64,000 nucleotides of DNA, taken from Norana najaformis. Taxonomy: Eukaryota; Annelida; Clitellata; Crassiclitellata; Hormogastridae. A program made the translations under genes and the position numbers. Every line of letters begins with the position of its first letter. Position 1 is the first letter of the stretch. The DNA lies in NCBI GenBank assembly GCA_964023275.1, contig OZ029913.1, positions 48,239,976 to 48,303,975 on the forward strand, in the 5' to 3' direction. Below, in pieces: positions 1 through 7,301 of this stretch. Under the pieces are notes generated by a model. The model saw only the letters and a list, made by a program, of their open reading frames with translations, made no database searches and had not been told where the DNA came from.

Positions 1-558
1 AAATAGTTTTTTGAAGTTTTTTGAAGTCGACGGGACCCCGAGACCAAAATTCACTTTTGCATTGAGTATAGGTTTTATAAAGGCTCTCTCCAAACGCTCT
101 CTAATAGTAGGATTCGTTATACCGCTTATTTCGTTTATCATAATTTTATCAGCAACGTTTCTATTTCCGGTATCTGGATACGCGGCGTAAGCTAAATCGT
201 GACGATACGCCGCCTTATCGACTCTGTCAATAGGTTTGGAATCTTCCTTGGGAGTACTATCGGGGTTCAATCTTAAATCTAATCTCGTACCAGGGCCTGC
301 AAAATTCATTCCTGGAAGATGCATTTCACCCGGATATCTAGCCCATGGTAGTTTAATTTTACTAGTAATTGCGTTCAAAGAGTTGACCATATCACCACCG
401 GTAGCGAGAGCTTTTCCTTTTTCATTCATTTTTACGAACTGCGTTTTAGTAGTACCGCAGTCGGCACACACGCCTCTAAGCATAGGTCTTCCGTTTTTGC
501 TAACGACATTCCGAGCATCTTTAGTTTCAGTACGTTTTTTACATTTTACGCAATACAT
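1..558 (-). CDS. Zinc-ribbon plus viral phospholipase A2 protein (C-terminus cut by window edge)
   Basis: Reading the minus strand from the ATG at 556-558 gives an open frame of 186 codons that runs off the window. Residues 3-34 hold two cysteine pairs (C3/C6 and C31/C34), a zinc-ribbon-like start. Around residues 80-125 is a parvovirus-type phospholipase A2 core: a calcium-loop-like GPGT at 88-91 and the catalytic His-Asp pair H120/D121 in YRHDLAY. In parvoviruses and adintovirus/Polinton virions such domains act on membranes during entry; that role is inferred here from the family. The ATG follows an AT-rich leader. The gene is divergent from the ATPase, sharing a 48-bp spacer. Confidence 0.85.
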   Translation of the reverse strand, partial: MYCVKCKKRTETKDARNVVSKNGRPMLRGVCADCGTTKTQFVKMNEKGKALATGGDMVNSLNAITSKIKLPWARYPGEMHLPGMNFAGPGTRLDLRLNPDSTPKEDSKPIDRVDKAAYRHDLAYAAYPDTGNRNVADKIMINEISGITNPTIRERLERAFIKPILNAKVNFGLGVPSTSKNFKKLF

Positions 559-606
559 AATAACTCTTTTATTTTAATACAAAAAGTTTTATATTAAAAA
601 AAAACG
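559..606. promoter_or_regulatory. 48-bp bidirectional AT-rich promoter-like spacer
   Basis: This spacer separates the divergent phospholipase and ATPase starts. It is almost entirely A/T and carries a TATATTAAAA-type box close to the plus-strand ATG and a TATTAAAATAAAA box facing the minus-strand ATG. Boxes of this type precede nearly every other gene of the element. Function is inferred from position only. Confidence 0.5.
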
Positions 607-1410
607 ATGGAAGTAAAAGATTTATCGTGGAATGACTCGCTATCGAAAAGATCCAATAATTCTCTATTACCGAAGAGTATAAGAGGGGTGATTGTTGGAA
701 AGTCGGGTTGTGGTAAGACGACTCTGCTACTGAATTTACTTTTAAGACCGGGGTGGTTGGACTATAACAACGTGCAACTATTCGGTAAATCTCTGTTTCA
801 ACCAGAGTATAAAATTCTTAAGAAAGCATTCGAAGAAAAATTACCGAAAGAAGTGATCCTCAATTTATTCGGTTTAAAAGATGAGATTATGAAACTTAAC
901 GTATGACCAGCATTAGTCGTTGAGGAAACCGCTAAAATGACGGGTGAGAAATCCAACATCTGCTGCAAGTTCTTTGAAACCGCGAATGACGTACCGGACC
1001 CGAGAGACTTAAGCAGGGAGAAGAAGAACCTGATGATTTTCGATGATTTACAGTTAGAAAAACAAAACAAATGCGAAACGTATTACATCAGAGGAATACA
1101 TAGTAATGTAGATTGTTTTTACCTCGCGCAAAATTACTTCAAATTACCTAGACAAACTATCAGGGAGAATGCAAACTTTATTTGTTTATTTCCTCAAGAT
1201 ATGAAAAATATTAATCATATCTATAACGACCATGTGAGTACGGACATGGGTAAAGAGGAATTTCGTAGTCTATGCGAGACGGCTTGGGAACAACCGCATG
1301 GATTTGTTGTTATAGATTTAAGTAGCAAAAAGGACAATGGCAAATACCGATCGGGGTTGGACACATTTTATATTCCGACGCAGCCCGAAATTGCGAATGA
1401 CGATACTTAA
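607..1410 (+). pseudogene. Polinton packaging ATPase (FtsK/HerA type), interrupted by one in-frame stop
   Basis: Two open stretches, 607-906 and 937-1410, lie in the same reading frame and are separated by a single TGA at 904-906. The first holds the Walker A P-loop GKSGCGKT at residues 31-38. The second holds a Walker B-like hydrophobic strand ending in Asp-Asp (LMIFDD) near 1030-1050. Total length of about 268 codons fits Polinton genome-packaging ATPases, which drive DNA into the capsid. The stop separates the two nucleotide-binding motifs, so no full enzyme is expected unless the stop is read through. The gene opens a run of plus-strand capsid and virion genes and ends 23 bp before the minor capsid gene. 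Confidence 0.85.
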
Positions 1411-1433
1411 AAATTTCTTAGTTAATAAAAAAG

Positions 1434-2225
1434 ATGGACTCGCATACGGAAAAGATGATAAATGCTATGGAAAAGACTGCACGCAACACGGAGCCTAAAG
1501 CGTCATTTTACATTTTGTTGAACAAGAAGAGCACCAGAATTAGAGTAAACTTTGCCCCTGTAATCGAGTTGGATAGAGACAAGACGTACGAAATGGCTTT
1601 AGTCGGGCTCGAAACGTATAACTCGATTCCGAATATTAGTCCTACGAATAACAACTTTAGATATTCTCCCGATGGTGGTACGACGTGGCGTAATATAGTA
1701 ATACCGGAAGGTAGTTACGAAATCGCGGATATGAACGAATACGTACAGAGAATCATGAAAGAGAATGGTCATTCCGATTCAGAAGGTGAGACGTCTTATA
1801 TAACTCTCGAACCGAACAACAACACGTTAAAAGCAGTTTTAAATATCGCTCCTAATTTTAAGGTTGATTTTACACCCGGAAACTCTATTGGCATTACTCT
1901 AGGTTTCAATAGCCGAGTATATTCATCCGGGTATAATGAATCGGAAAATTTAGTAGATATAATTAACGTGAGTAGTTTGAGAGTGACGAGCGATATAATC
2001 GGGGGTTCGTACTCTAATGGGACAGCGACAAACGTGATATATTCTTTTTTCCCGAGTGTAGGGCCAGGATATAAGATTATCGAAGCGCCTAAGAATTTAA
2101 TATATCTTCCTCTTACGACGACTACGATTACATCGATGGAAACGAAGCTTACGGATCAAAAAGGAAAATTACTTAATCTTAGAGGAGAAGAATTATCGAT
2201 AAAGTTTCATGTAAGAGAGGCGTAA
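1434..2225 (+). CDS. Polinton minor capsid (penton-type, single jelly-roll) protein
   Basis: The frame is intact at 263 aa, with its ATG directly after a TAATAAAAAAG leader. The protein is rich in beta-prone segments with no membrane segment. Its N-terminal part includes 'YEMALVGLETYNSIPNI', the 'production of the response/edge-strand' style seen in Polinton minor capsid proteins, and it sits between the ATPase and the other virion genes, the usual place. By family knowledge such proteins form the pentameric vertices of the capsid. The assignment rests on length, position and overall style; the jelly-roll fold cannot be proved by eye. Confidence 0.7.
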   Translation: MDSHTEKMINAMEKTARNTEPKASFYILLNKKSTRIRVNFAPVIELDRDKTYEMALVGLETYNSIPNISPTNNNFRYSPDGGTTWRNIVIPEGSYEIADMNEYVQRIMKENGHSDSEGETSYITLEPNNNTLKAVLNIAPNFKVDFTPGNSIGITLGFNSRVYSSGYNESENLVDIINVSSLRVTSDIIGGSYSNGTATNVIYSFFPSVGPGYKIIEAPKNLIYLPLTTTTITSMETKLTDQKGKLLNLRGEELSIKFHVREA

Positions 2226-2272
2226 AAATCGGGGAAAAAATACGTTAAAAGTTTTTTTTAGTTATATGTAAA

Positions 2273-2870
2273 ATGAGTCGATACACGAATGTAAAAGTTA
2301 ACGTTCCAGAAGGGCAGATAGACAAAATTAAACGAGCAATTCAAGCGGGAACTGGAGTAAATATCAGACTGTCTTTCGACGATCTATCCGGGGAACACGA
2401 GTTGGCTTACGCAAGCCCAAATTAACAGGATGACTAAAGCGTACCAAGACGGAAAGGGAACAACGATCAAGATGAGTAAAACACAATTGGAGCATAATTC
2501 GAAAATTAAAGGTGGTTTTATAGGCGCAATTCTACAATTTCTAGCTACGGCGGGTAAATTTCTCCTATCTACCGTAGCACCTAGTCTGTTTCAAGGTGCT
2601 TTAAGCGGGTTAGGATCTGCGGCTACTACGAAAATAATCGATAAGATTAGCGGATCGGGAGTATTGTACGTTAAAAAAGGAGATAAAGCTTTTAAAGTGG
2701 AACCAAGAGGTAATGGTTTATATCTCACGCCTTGGAATAAAGGAAATTCGGTAACGGGGAACGGTTTGTATATGAAAACGCCGGGATCGGGGTATGTGGA
2801 TGGTCGTGGGTTATTACTCGGACCGAATTCACCATTTCGAAATATACCGATCCTCGGAATGATTTTGTAG
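2273..2870 (+). pseudogene. Frameshifted basic/glycine-rich virion protein (possible membrane-active or core protein)
   Basis: A 50-codon frame runs 2273-2425 from an ATG preceded by TATATGTAAA. A second frame, one base out of register, runs 2430-2870 (146 aa). The two repeat each other's style: the first has 'IKRAIQAGTGVNIRLS', the second 'YQDGKGTTIKMSK', a pattern of two related beta-rich segments that I take to belong to one protein. The reading frame changes between about 2,405 and 2,425. Downstream are a hydrophobic helix-like segment (near 2510-2610) and a Gly/Asn-rich tail. Similar proteins follow the minor capsid gene in other Polintons and have been compared to adenovirus core or lytic proteins; that comparison is inference. 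Confidence 0.6.
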
Positions 2871-2901
2871 AATATTTAAAAATTATAATCGTGTAAATAA
2901 A

Positions 2902-3315
2902 ATGTCGTATCGAGGATATGGGATGCCAATTCATAAATTCATGACAAAAAGACCACCACAAAGTAGAGTTGTTATAGTACCACCGAATACGGTAAAATGG
3001 CTACCGAAGGAAGAAGTTACTCACGCTCCTATAAGACAGCGAGGAGGTTGGCGATATGAAATATTCGCACAAGAGACGATTACGATTCAACCTAGAGCAT
3101 CGTTTGCCTTGGCATTAGCATTTGGTGTTTCAATGTCTCGCGGTATGTGTTTCATCTCTCTTCGGCAAAAGATTAAAAAAGAAATGTGTAGCTTACAAGA
3201 TGGGGTGATTTCCGAAGACGTAGAAGATATCGTGATTACTATTCAAAACAATTCCGATTCGGTAGTTGTCATAAACGGTGGAGATTCGTTATGCTATATA
3301 AATTATAACGCGTAA
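2902..3315 (+). CDS. dUTPase-fold-like Polinton protein, function unknown
   Basis: Intact 137-aa frame with its ATG right after GTAAATAAA. The second half reads like the beta-barrel core of trimeric dUTPases: a strand ending in a GV turn (DGVISEDVED), then 'IVITIQNNSD', then a GD turn ('NGGDSLCYI'). The classical catalytic motifs, such as the Ser-rich phosphate-binding loop and the C-terminal glycine-rich arm, are not evident, so enzymatic activity is doubtful. It may be a virion or regulatory protein built on that fold. This is a weak structural guess, not a sequence match. Flanked by virion genes on the same strand. Confidence 0.4.
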   Translation: MSYRGYGMPIHKFMTKRPPQSRVVIVPPNTVKWLPKEEVTHAPIRQRGGWRYEIFAQETITIQPRASFALALAFGVSMSRGMCFISLRQKIKKEMCSLQDGVISEDVEDIVITIQNNSDSVVVINGGDSLCYINYNA

Positions 3316-3347
3316 TTAATTAAAAATAATCCGTAGTATAAAAAAAG

Positions 3348-3980
3348 ATGGAAAAAGATAGAAACCACGAAATAGAATCTTTACCAACAACTACCCTTGA
3401 AGTCGATGGAGCCGCGCAAACGTATCGTCTTCGAGAAATTAGCGAAATACGAAAAGAGATCGAACAAGAACGTGGGAAAAGAGATAAGTTAAGTAAAAAG
3501 TACCATAGAAGTGCAGAAATAATAGCGACATTAGATATCTTGTTAAAAGTTGTTACGATGGGAGCGGGAGCAACGGGAATCTCTCTCTTAGCCACCGTAG
3601 TCGCGGTACCCACGTCTATCGCTTTGGTAGGAGCGGCGATAGGATTAGGAACGATAAGTTTCATCGGCAGTTTCGTTAATAAAAAACTCTCGTTGAAAGC
3701 GGAGAAGCACGAAAAAATTAAAACGTTAGCGGAAGCAAAACTCAACACGATAAGCGACTATGTCTCGAAAGCTCTTATAGACGATAACATTTCGGGTGAA
3801 GAATTCTCGTTAATACTAAGCGAGAAGGAGAAATTTAACGATATGAAAGAAGAAATTCAAAAGAAAAGTAAAGCCATAATAGAGGAAGAGACCAAAAAAT
3901 CCTTAATCGATCGAGGAAGAGAAGGCGCGATACAATCTTTCAGAAATATGTTCGCGAAAAACCCAGATGTAAAAACGTAA
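3348..3980 (+). CDS. Conserved Polinton-type coiled-coil protein with two hydrophobic helices
   Basis: Intact 210-aa frame; the start follows TATAAAAAAAG. Residues about 25-55 form a charged heptad-like coiled coil. Residues about 62-105 are two adjacent Ala/Gly/Val-rich hydrophobic segments typical of a membrane hairpin. The remainder is again charged and helical and ends in a basic tail. I do not recognise a function. Its place between virion genes suggests a virion membrane or membrane-disrupting component. A short hairpin lies 7 bp after the stop. Confidence 0.6.
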   Translation: MEKDRNHEIESLPTTTLEVDGAAQTYRLREISEIRKEIEQERGKRDKLSKKYHRSAEIIATLDILLKVVTMGAGATGISLLATVVAVPTSIALVGAAIGLGTISFIGSFVNKKLSLKAEKHEKIKTLAEAKLNTISDYVSKALIDDNISGEEFSLILSEKEKFNDMKEEIQKKSKAIIEEETKKSLIDRGREGAIQSFRNMFAKNPDVKT

Positions 3981-3987
3981 AACACAA

Positions 3988-4004
3988 AAACGTGAAACAC
4001 GTTT
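3988..4004 (+). terminator. Hairpin behind the coiled-coil gene stop
   Basis: Arms AAACGTG (3988-3994) and CACGTTT (3998-4004) pair perfectly around a 3-nt AAA loop, starting 8 bases after the TAA stop and before the next leader. It may mark the transcript 3' end; the stem is short. Confidence 0.4.
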
Positions 4005-4033
4005 AAAAACATTATACTACTATGTTAAAAAAC

Positions 4034-4960
4034 ATGTCGTTTCTAAAAATTTCCGATCCCGTAAAAAGAGACTTTATCGTTGATGAGTTTCTTAAAACGA
4101 AGAAAAGGATTCAACGAGACTTTTTATCAGAAAAATTAGGTGATATAAGCCTACAGCGAGATTTAACGAAGTTGTACAAACCGATCGTCGACTCGCAATC
4201 GGCAGTTTCGAAAGAACAAAACGCTTTGTTAACGGATATAAAAGAAAGCGCCTTATCAACAACCAACGCGTTAAAAGCGCTTCCCGCATCTATTTCGTCG
4301 TTAAAAGCCGTTCAATTTCCACAATACCCTTCCATAGAGGCGTATACGGACCCAGTCGAGGATATGAGAACCTTAGAACTAGGAGTTATGGCGACTAAGT
4401 ACTTAAAACAATACGCGTCGAGTAAAAAGGTTGCGGACACGACGTTCGGAATAAAATATAAAGATGGACAATTCTATATAAGCGGCAGCCCGATTACGAT
4501 AGAAGGAGACGATATAACGGTTGGAGATACGATGTACGTCGGAACTATGGGACTTTGGGAGTTTTTGACGATGGCTAAACCGAACGAAACGATATACAAT
4601 GATAACGATCTCCAAACATATGCCGAGATTCTGGATAAAACGAATGCTATGAGACAAGCGAACAATCCAGAAAAACCTAAATCGTCTAGAAGTGAAAAAT
4701 ACAAAAAAATTATAAAGCCGATATGGAACGCGAAGGTTAGAAAAGGAAAATCAACGATGGGTAAAGGAGTGGGGATGCGGTCGGTAATTACCATTCCAGA
4801 AAATCCTAATGACTTGGTGGAAGATCTAATATTACGAATGGATAGCTTCAAAGCGGGTAATACGGGCGTAAGAAACGAGATCGTTGCGATATGCGACGCG
4901 TTACTGAGACGAGGAGCGATTGATAAACAACAATATAAAAAACTAATGTTACTAATATAA
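4034..4960 (+). CDS. Conserved Polinton protein of unknown function
   Basis: The frame is open from an ATG at 4022, but a second in-frame ATG at 4034 has the TTAAAAAAC leader found at other starts and is preferred (308 aa). The N-terminal third is charged and helical (Lys/Glu/Asp-rich). The middle has a Gly/Asp-rich beta segment followed by 'GLWEFLTM' and a region of 'YNDNDLQTYAEIL' type. The C-terminal third is basic (KAKVRKGKS-like) and ends helical. I recall proteins of this layout in many invertebrate Polintons but know of no assigned function. Next gene starts 2 bp after the stop. Confidence 0.65.
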   Translation: MSFLKISDPVKRDFIVDEFLKTKKRIQRDFLSEKLGDISLQRDLTKLYKPIVDSQSAVSKEQNALLTDIKESALSTTNALKALPASISSLKAVQFPQYPSIEAYTDPVEDMRTLELGVMATKYLKQYASSKKVADTTFGIKYKDGQFYISGSPITIEGDDITVGDTMYVGTMGLWEFLTMAKPNETIYNDNDLQTYAEILDKTNAMRQANNPEKPKSSRSEKYKKIIKPIWNAKVRKGKSTMGKGVGMRSVITIPENPNDLVEDLILRMDSFKAGNTGVRNEIVAICDALLRRGAIDKQQYKKLMLLI

Positions 4961-4962
4961 AA

Positions 4963-5439
4963 ATGCTTGTTATTACTAGACGAAGGTATAAGAAAGTACA
5001 CGTTATCGGTGGAGCTGGGATATTCGACACAGTTTCAGGATTTGTTAAGAAACTGCTCACATCGACCACCGCTAGACAATTAGGTACGACGGCCCTGAGC
5101 GCCGGTAAAGATGTCGCGAAAGAGATTGGGAAAAAGGCTCTCGATGTCGGGAAGAACGTGGCTATCGATGCCGGGAAACGATTCGTGGATAAAGCGGTTG
5201 TTAAAATGTTAGCGCCTAAAAATCAGGAAGCCCTAACGAAACTGATCGAGTCGTCGACGTCTCAACCTAATGTATTACTTACGCAAAAATCTAAAGACAT
5301 TCTAAATAAGTTAATTAGCGAAGGAGTCACTAACGCGGATACGAATATAAATAAATTAATCGACGGCTCTGGAACCGCTGCCGTTAAAATTCAAGATTTA
5401 GTACGCGCGATAAATGGGGCTGGAATGAAAGTCGTTTAA
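4963..5439 (+). CDS. Small basic Polinton virion-type protein
   Basis: Intact 158 aa. The ATG lies 2 bp after the upstream stop, in TATAAAAATG, so the promoter-like box overlaps the previous gene's last codons. The N-terminus is very basic (RRRYKK) followed by 'VIGGAGIF'. Residues 30-70 form an Ala/Gly/Lys amphipathic helix with repeated 'GK.(A/V)' steps. The small size, basic start and amphipathic helix suggest a DNA-core or membrane-active virion protein, as in adenovirus, but this is inference. Confidence 0.6.
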   Translation: MLVITRRRYKKVHVIGGAGIFDTVSGFVKKLLTSTTARQLGTTALSAGKDVAKEIGKKALDVGKNVAIDAGKRFVDKAVVKMLAPKNQEALTKLIESSTSQPNVLLTQKSKDILNKLISEGVTNADTNINKLIDGSGTAAVKIQDLVRAINGAGMKVV

Positions 5440-5465
5440 AAAAATAATCCTCGTTTATTAAAAAA

Positions 5466-6767
5466 ATGCAGTCTGATATTTTAAGATTTACGGAAGAACC
5501 GCTAATAGACGAGAGTATCGAGCGTTACGAATTCTACGAGTACGAACCCGCCGCGAGAACAAATTATAACACGCCGGGCCAAATTCGTATAGACGTAATA
5601 ACTCAAGATATATACGCTCATCCGGCAGAGTCTTATCTACTATTCAAAGGAAGACTAACTAAAGCTGATGGAACCGCGTACGTTAATGCCGACGCGGTGG
5701 CGCTGACGAATAACGGGCTAATGCATCTTTTCAGCCAAATTTCGTATTCTTTAGCGAACCAAGATATCGAGACGATATTTAGTCCAGGACAAGCCACCAC
5801 GATGTTAGGCCTATTAAGATACCCTGACGGTTTCGCAAAAGCCCAAGGTCTTAACCAACTGTGGTATAAAGATACTACGGGTACCGCGGATATAGCAGCC
5901 AATACAGGGTTTGCCGTTAGACAGGCGTATCTTATCCAAAAACCGGACTCTAAAGGTAAATTCAGTTTCGTCGTGCCGCTAAAACACATTTTTGGATTCT
6001 GCGACGATTACGATAAGGTAATCTACGGCGTGAAACATACTTTAACGCTAGTACGTAAAGCCGACGACGACGCTATTTTCAAAGCTAATCCACAAGTTAA
6101 TCCACCAGCTGCTGGAAAAGTTACACTCGACAAAATTGCTTGGTTTATGCCACACGTCATCCCAGCCGATACGGAAAGAATGCAATTGTATAAAACTATC
6201 GAATCGAAAGTCTCTATACCCATCGCGTATCGAGCTCGTCAGTGCGATACTATATCAGTCGCCCAAACGACTACGTTTAACTGGAGATTAGGTGCTAGGG
6301 CCGCTACTGACAGACCAAGATATATAATAGTAGGTTTCCAGACGGGACGTAGCGGTGAACAAAACGCTAATCCATCGATATTCGACCATTGCAATCTTAA
6401 AAACGTGTACGCGATGGTGACTTCGGAAAGATACCCCGCCACCGACTACGACCTGTCATTTCCCGATCAAGATTTTGGGCGGCTATATCGAGACGCGGCG
6501 ACGTTTAACGAACAATTCTTTGGCATGACCGAACTGATCACGCAATGCAATATTACACCGCAAGATTTTAAAGATTTATATCCAATCGTGGTAATCGACG
6601 TAAGTAAGCAATCCGAGAGGATAAAAGCATCGAGTGTAGATATCAGTATTAAAGCATTTTTTGCAGCTGCGGTACCCGCCGATACACAAGCGTTCGCGGT
6701 AGTGATTTCGGATAGATTGGTAAAACTCCAAAGCGATGGTGAGAAAATGTCTGTAATAACTCATTGA
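5466..6767 (+). CDS. Polinton major capsid protein (double jelly-roll type)
   Basis: This is the longest intact structural gene, 433 aa, starting after TTTATTAAAAAA. It is beta-rich with few charged helices and no membrane segment. It has the size and position of Polinton major capsid proteins, following the ATPase and minor capsid genes. Recognisable stretches are 'FKGRLTKADG' near residue 60, 'VPLKHIFGF' near 170 and 'DLYPIVVIDVS' near 370. In the family, trimers of this double-jelly-roll protein form the icosahedral shell. The frame has no lesion. A 73-bp AT-rich spacer follows before the next gene. Confidence 0.8.
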   Translation: MQSDILRFTEEPLIDESIERYEFYEYEPAARTNYNTPGQIRIDVITQDIYAHPAESYLLFKGRLTKADGTAYVNADAVALTNNGLMHLFSQISYSLANQDIETIFSPGQATTMLGLLRYPDGFAKAQGLNQLWYKDTTGTADIAANTGFAVRQAYLIQKPDSKGKFSFVVPLKHIFGFCDDYDKVIYGVKHTLTLVRKADDDAIFKANPQVNPPAAGKVTLDKIAWFMPHVIPADTERMQLYKTIESKVSIPIAYRARQCDTISVAQTTTFNWRLGARAATDRPRYIIVGFQTGRSGEQNANPSIFDHCNLKNVYAMVTSERYPATDYDLSFPDQDFGRLYRDAATFNEQFFGMTELITQCNITPQDFKDLYPIVVIDVSKQSERIKASSVDISIKAFFAAAVPADTQAFAVVISDRLVKLQSDGEKMSVITH

Positions 6768-6840
6768 GCTTAGGACTGAACCATCGGTTTATGAAATATA
6801 GAGTTTCGGTTAAAGAAAATTTCATTATAATAAAAAAAGA

Positions 6841-7233
6841 ATGTATAGTCTACTCGGATTACAAAAATTAATCAATGAGCACGACATTAAAGGAACTTCT
6901 CACATGGACAAGCCTCAAAAAATTGAAGTTCTCATCAAGCGAGGGGTTTTACCGGAAGACTACGCGAATAAGCCGGTAAAAGTGAAAGAAAATCCTGAGA
7001 AATATTTAAGACTTAAAACTATTCAGGCAAATCCTAGATGCGTAAGCGTGTACGACAGCGAAACAAACGAAACGAAAACGTATAAATCGATATACGCGTG
7101 TGGAAAGGCATACAACGTAAACCCAAACATAATTAGAGAAAGGGATGGGAAAACGTGGCGAAAACGATATAAAATAAAAATCATAGATAGCCCATCTACG
7201 AGTAATGTGGAAGAAGAAAAAGAAGCCGTGTAA
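6841..7233 (+). CDS. Small DNA-binding-like protein (SAP-like start, NUMOD1-like end)
   Basis: Intact 130 aa; the ATG follows TTATAATAAAAAAAGA. The first 45 residues (LLGLQKLINEHDIKGTSH...) resemble a SAP-like helix-extended loop-helix. Residues about 65-105 (VSVYDSETNETKTYKSIYA) match the NUMOD1 style: a short strand pair followed by a helix with the 'S..A.' pattern, seen in homing endonucleases and viral DNA-binding proteins. No nuclease motif is present. It may regulate transcription or bind packaged DNA. It is the last plus-strand gene and converges on the fibre-like gene. Confidence 0.5.
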   Translation: MYSLLGLQKLINEHDIKGTSHMDKPQKIEVLIKRGVLPEDYANKPVKVKENPEKYLRLKTIQANPRCVSVYDSETNETKTYKSIYACGKAYNVNPNIIRERDGKTWRKRYKIKIIDSPSTSNVEEEKEAV

Positions 7234-7241
7234 GTTTTAGT

Positions 7242-7277
7242 AGTTTCATTACATAACACCCGTGTGGTAATGAAACT
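7242..7277. terminator. Hairpin between convergent genes
   Basis: Arms AGTTTCATTAC (7242-7252) and GTAATGAAACT (7267-7277) are perfect 11-bp inverted repeats around a 14-nt loop. They sit in the 68-bp gap between the converging 3' ends of the NUMOD-like and fibre-like genes. A shared, bidirectional transcript-end signal is plausible. Confidence 0.55.
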
Positions 7278-7301
7278 TTCACGTAGTAGTAGTAGTATGA
7301 T

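Noticed and set aside
236-577. Plus-strand 113-aa open frame
   Set aside because: It is antisense to the phospholipase gene, which has clear catalytic motifs and its own leader.
798-1070. Minus-strand frame across the ATPase
   Set aside because: Shadow of the ATPase. Its being open does not add evidence for a gene.
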